Source of the DNA: CADCVT01 sp036389485 | Lineage (GTDB): Bacteria; Actinomycetota; Thermoleophilia; Solirubrobacterales; Solirubrobacteraceae | Direction of reading: 5' to 3' | Assembly (NCBI GenBank): GCA_036389485.1 | Contig: DASVPR010000001.1 | Location: 1 to 7,095 of the forward strand | Length of the DNA: 7,095 nt | Shown: piece by piece, positions 4,797 to 7,095 of the stretch | Layout: the number at the start of each line of letters is the position of its first letter | Numbering within the stretch: the first letter of the stretch is position 1 | Made by a program: the position numbers and the translations under genes | The notes under the pieces: generated by a model | The model's input: the letters and a program-made list of their open reading frames with translations, nothing else | Told to the model about the DNA's origin: nothing | Database searches by the model: none

Positions 4797-6050
4797 CTAC
4801 TCGAACTCGGAGGTCTCGTGCGGGCCAACGACGGCGACCGCGAGCCGGTCGGCGACGTCGCGCGCGACCTCGCGGACCTGGTCGTAGGTCACGGCGTCGA
4901 GCCGCGCGATCGCGGCGTCGGGGTCGACGTCCTCGCCGAAGACGATCGTCTGGTTCGCCGCGAAGCGCGCGACGGCGTTCGTGTTCTCGAACGCGAGGAC
5001 GCGCCGGCCGGCCGCGTACGCGCGCGCCCGCTCGACCTCCTCCTCCCGCGGCCCGTCGTCCCGCAGCTCGCTGACGATCTCCCGCATCCGCGTGAACGCC
5101 TCGACGCACTTCGACGAGTCGAGCCCCGCGCCGAGCCCGAGGACCGGCAGGTCCGCGAACGCGTGGTCGACCGACCACACCGAGTAGCAGAGGCCGCGCT
5201 GCTCGCGGATCTCGTCGAAGAGCCGCGAGCCCATCGAGCCGCCGAGCAGCGTCGAGTAGATCGACAGCGCCGCGCGCTGCCCCGGGTCCCGCACGTCGAC
5301 GACCGGGCGGTAGAGCATCCGCAGGTGCGACTGGTTCGAGTCGCGCTCCTCGACCAGCACCCGCGACTCGATGTCCTGCGGCGCCGGCGGGAACGGCTCG
5401 GGCGCCGGCAGCGCCGGGAACCGCTCGAACAGCTCGGCGACCTCGCCGTTCCGCGGGACGTGATCGACGTTGCCGACGATGAACGCGCCCCCGCGCGCCC
5501 CCGACCAGCGCCGCTCGCGGAACGCGACGATCGCGTCGCGCGAGAACGTCCGCAGGTGGTCCTCGGGCCCCAGGACCGTCCGGCCGAGCGGGTGCTCGCC
5601 GAACCCCGCCCGGTCGATCAGGTCCTCGGCGACCGACGCCGGCTGGTCCTTGTAGCGCTGGATCTCCTGGATCACGACGCCGCGCTCACGGTCCAGCTCG
5701 TCCTCGTCGAGCTTCGGCCGCCCGACGAAGTCCGTCAGCAGGTCGATCGCCTCGACCGCCGACTCCGCGCGCACCGTGATGTGGAACGCGACGAGGTCGT
5801 GCGACGTGTACGCGTTCAGCGACCCGCCCATCCGCTCGGCGGTCTCGTTGACCTTGCGGTAGTCGTCGTACTTCTCGCCGCCCTTGAACACGAGGTGCTC
5901 GAGGAAGTGCGCCATCCCGTTCTCCTCGGGCCGCTCCGTGCGCGCGCCGGCGTCGAACGCGACGAGCACGGTGACGGCGCGCGTCCCCGGGATCGCGACG
6001 CGGTACAGGGGCAGGCCGTTGCCGAGGGTGGAGGTGGCGATGTCGGTCAC
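4797..6050 (-). CDS. M16B-family zinc metallopeptidase (pitrilysin / mitochondrial processing peptidase-like)
   Basis: This 417-residue protein has two homologous M16 halves. The N-terminal half holds the inverted zinc motif HFLEH (48-52) and, exactly 76 residues further, E129 in VVIQEIQ, matching the HxxEH-x76-E rule, so it should be catalytically active. The C-terminal half (about 165-400) has the conserved GGSMGSRLFDEIREQRGLCYS block (271-290), with the Arg/Tyr pair that contacts substrate. Length fits the bacterial single-chain M16B type that dimerises to form the closed chamber. No signal peptide is seen, so peptide processing or degradation in the cytoplasm is expected; the substrate is unknown. 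I chose GTG at 6050 because a TAAAGT box ends 7 nt upstream and no Shine-Dalgarno exists, suggesting a leaderless mRNA. GTG at 6059 would add three residues but would fall inside that box. The gene is divergent from ftsE. Confidence 0.92.
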   Translation of the reverse strand: MTDIATSTLGNGLPLYRVAIPGTRAVTVLVAFDAGARTERPEENGMAHFLEHLVFKGGEKYDDYRKVNETAERMGGSLNAYTSHDLVAFHITVRAESAVEAIDLLTDFVGRPKLDEDELDRERGVVIQEIQRYKDQPASVAEDLIDRAGFGEHPLGRTVLGPEDHLRTFSRDAIVAFRERRWSGARGGAFIVGNVDHVPRNGEVAELFERFPALPAPEPFPPAPQDIESRVLVEERDSNQSHLRMLYRPVVDVRDPGQRAALSIYSTLLGGSMGSRLFDEIREQRGLCYSVWSVDHAFADLPVLGLGAGLDSSKCVEAFTRMREIVSELRDDGPREEEVERARAYAAGRRVLAFENTNAVARFAANQTIVFGEDVDPDAAIARLDAVTYDQVREVARDVADRLAVAVVGPHETSEFE

Positions 6051-6057
6051 GCGGTCC

Positions 6058-6063
6058 ACTTTA
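6058..6063 (-). promoter_or_regulatory. Putative -10 box of the M16 peptidase gene (leaderless)
   Basis: On the minus strand TAAAGT (6063-6058, TAnnnT) lies 7 nt before the GTG at 6050, the same geometry as at nadA. No clear -35 is seen at normal spacing. Confidence 0.4.
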
Positions 6064-6075
6064 TGACGCGTGCGC

Positions 6076-6101
6076 AAAATCGCTTGCAAGCGGGGGATTT
6101 T
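6076..6101. promoter_or_regulatory. Perfect 12-bp palindrome with flanking dyad between the peptidase and ftsE
   Basis: CGCTTGCAAGCG (6081-6092) is a perfect palindrome. It is flanked by AAAATC (6076-6081) and GATTTT (6096-6101), a second inverted repeat whose centre is shifted 2 bp. CGGGGG also recurs at 6091-6096 and 6102-6107, 11 bp apart. The site lies in the most AT-rich part of this 81-bp divergent gap, between the two putative -10 boxes, so a shared operator for an unidentified regulator is plausible. Confidence 0.4.
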
Positions 6102-6115
6102 CGGGGGCGCGCCAC

Positions 6116-6121
6116 TAGCCT
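6116..6121 (+). promoter_or_regulatory. Putative -10 box of ftsE
   Basis: TAGCCT (TAnnnT) ends 10 nt upstream of the ftsE ATG at 6132. No Shine-Dalgarno is visible in the intervening bases, so the leader would be only a few nucleotides. No good -35 is evident at normal spacing. Confidence 0.3.
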
Positions 6122-6131
6122 CACGGCCCGC

Positions 6132-6902
6132 ATGGCGACCACCACGCCCCGAACCCGCACGTCCGAGACCGCCACGCCGGGCGCCGTCCAGCCCGCCGCG
6201 CCGTCGCGCGCGGCCGCGGTCATCGAGTTCCGCAACGTCGTCAAGCGGTACGAGGGCGGCGACGTCGGCCTCGACGGCGCGACGTTCTCCATCAAGCGCG
6301 GCGAGTTCGTCTTCGTCGTCGGCCATTCGGGCTCCGGCAAGTCGACGATCATGCGCCTGCTGCTCAAGGAGATCGACCCGACGTCGGGCTCGATCCGCGT
6401 CGCCGGCCGCGAGCTGACCGAGATCCCGGAGAAGAAGGTCCCGTACTACCGGCGCAACCTCGGCGTCGTCTTCCAGGACTACAAGCTCCTGCCGACCCGG
6501 ACCGTCTACGACAACGTCGCCTACGCGCTGCAGGTCACCGGCCACTCGCGCAAGGAGATCCGGACCAAGGTGCCGGACATCCTGCGCCTCACGGGCCTGG
6601 CGACGAAGCTGCACAACCGGCCCGACCAGCTCTCCGGCGGCGAGCAGCAGCGCGTGTCGATCGCGCGCGCGTTCGTCAACCACCCGCCGCTCCTCCTCTG
6701 CGACGAGCCGACGGGGAACCTCGATCCCGACACGTCCGTCGGGATCATGCAGCTGCTGTACCGGATCAACCGCTCGGGGACGACGGTGCTGATGGTCACG
6801 CACGACCGCGAGATGGTCGACAAGATGCGCAAGCGCGTGATCGCGCTCGAGAACGGACGGCTCGCGCGCGACGAGCGGCGTGGGGGATACACGGCCGAAT
6901 GA
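6132..6902 (+). CDS. ftsE: Cell division ATP-binding protein FtsE
   Basis: This 256-residue ABC ATPase pairs with FtsX at the division site and uses ATP hydrolysis to activate periplasmic or extracellular peptidoglycan hydrolases. All motifs are intact: Walker A GHSGSGKST (64-72), Q-loop Q115 in VFQDYKLLP, signature LSGGEQQR (167-174), Walker B LLLCDEPTGNLDP (187-199) and the switch His H224 in MVTHD. FQDYKLL plus the KRY and GEFVFVVG segments are characteristic of FtsE as opposed to other small ABC proteins. The N-terminus carries about 29 extra residues rich in Thr, Ala and Pro before the usual IEFRNVVKRY start; no later start codon exists at that point, so the extension seems genuine. The stop overlaps the ftsX start as ATGA, so the two are translationally coupled. 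A prfB gene, a common upstream neighbour, is absent; the M16 peptidase gene is divergent instead. Confidence 0.95.
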   Translation: MATTTPRTRTSETATPGAVQPAAPSRAAAVIEFRNVVKRYEGGDVGLDGATFSIKRGEFVFVVGHSGSGKSTIMRLLLKEIDPTSGSIRVAGRELTEIPEKKVPYYRRNLGVVFQDYKLLPTRTVYDNVAYALQVTGHSRKEIRTKVPDILRLTGLATKLHNRPDQLSGGEQQRVSIARAFVNHPPLLLCDEPTGNLDPDTSVGIMQLLYRINRSGTTVLMVTHDREMVDKMRKRVIALENGRLARDERRGGYTAE

Positions 6903-7095
6903 ACCGCCTCCGCATGGTCGTGTCGGAGTCGATCCGCTCCCTCGGCGCGAACCTCTCGACGAGCGTCGCCGCGACGATGACCGTCCTGATCGGGATGTTC
7001 CTGCTGGGGCTCTTCATCGCGCTCGGGACGTGGGTGCTCTCATGGAGCGACCAGGCGCAGCGAAAGCTGCTCGTCAAGGCGTACTTCTGTACGCC
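6899..7095 (+). CDS. ftsX: Cell division protein FtsX, N-terminal part (runs off the window)
   Basis: The first 65 codons are present, from the ATG at 6899 that overlaps the ftsE stop. The sequence has a short cytoplasmic, basic start (MNRLRMVVSESIRSLGANLSTS), typical of FtsX, and one long hydrophobic segment (about residues 23-47: VAATMTVLIGMFLLGLF onward). It then enters the extracellular loop (DQAQRKLLVKAYF), where FtsX interacts with hydrolases or their adaptors. The membrane protein forms a complex with FtsE. Its identity rests on this N-terminal pattern and on the coupling with ftsE. The remaining three membrane segments lie beyond the window. Confidence 0.92.
   Translation, partial: MNRLRMVVSESIRSLGANLSTSVAATMTVLIGMFLLGLFIALGTWVLSWSDQAQRKLLVKAYFCT

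Noticed and set aside
6091..6107. Possible G-quadruplex from two CGGGGG runs
   Set aside because: Only two long G-runs are present close together, not the four needed for an intramolecular quadruplex.
6051..6803. Extended N-terminus of the M16 peptidase running into ftsE
   Set aside because: The added sequence is antisense to the FtsE Walker motifs and is low complexity. The M16 domain is complete from the GTG at 6050.

Overview
The window is very GC-rich DNA with strong third-position GC bias. The gene families (NrtR-type NAD regulator next to nadA, a DUF1707/2TM membrane protein, PadR regulator, FtsEX) and the frequent SD-less starts with a TAnnnT box just upstream point to a chromosomal segment of an actinomycete. 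A deep lineage such as Thermoleophilia/Solirubrobacterales is a guess from style, not a demonstrated assignment.

Layout: (1) 1-212 is the 3' end of an IS481-family insertion sequence whose right end appears to sit on a CTAG target. (2) 209-1947 is a divergent NAD-synthesis unit: nrtR (minus) and nadA (plus) share a 53-bp intergenic region with an imperfect 23-bp palindrome between two probable -10 boxes. (3) 1961-2868 holds two minus-strand genes, a PadR-family regulator followed by a small nucleotidyltransferase-like protein whose catalytic Asp motif looks lost; GC hairpins lie after nadA and between these two genes. (4) 2924-4785 is a plus-strand pair: a carotenoid oxygenase with all four Fe-ligand histidines, overlapping a DUF1707/2TM protein. 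The oxygenase and padR are divergent and share 55 bp that contain two overlapping promoters and a set of interleaved inverted repeats. (5) 4797-6050 is an M16B zinc peptidase (minus), divergent from (6) ftsE-ftsX (6132 to the window end, ftsX incomplete), with a perfect 12-bp palindrome in the shared promoter region.

How the parts work together: NrtR probably represses nadA in response to an NAD-derived metabolite such as ADP-ribose. The PadR protein probably represses itself and the carotenoid oxygenase, so carotenoid or related cleavage would be induced by a ligand of PadR. FtsEX is the ATP-driven switch of cell-wall hydrolysis at division. I see no CRISPR array, tRNA or rRNA, and no gene-free stretch longer than about 90 bp. 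No wholly unknown multi-gene system is evident; the most unusual points are the IS junction that gives both flanking genes their stop codons, the PadR/oxygenase control region, and the degenerate nucleotidyltransferase.
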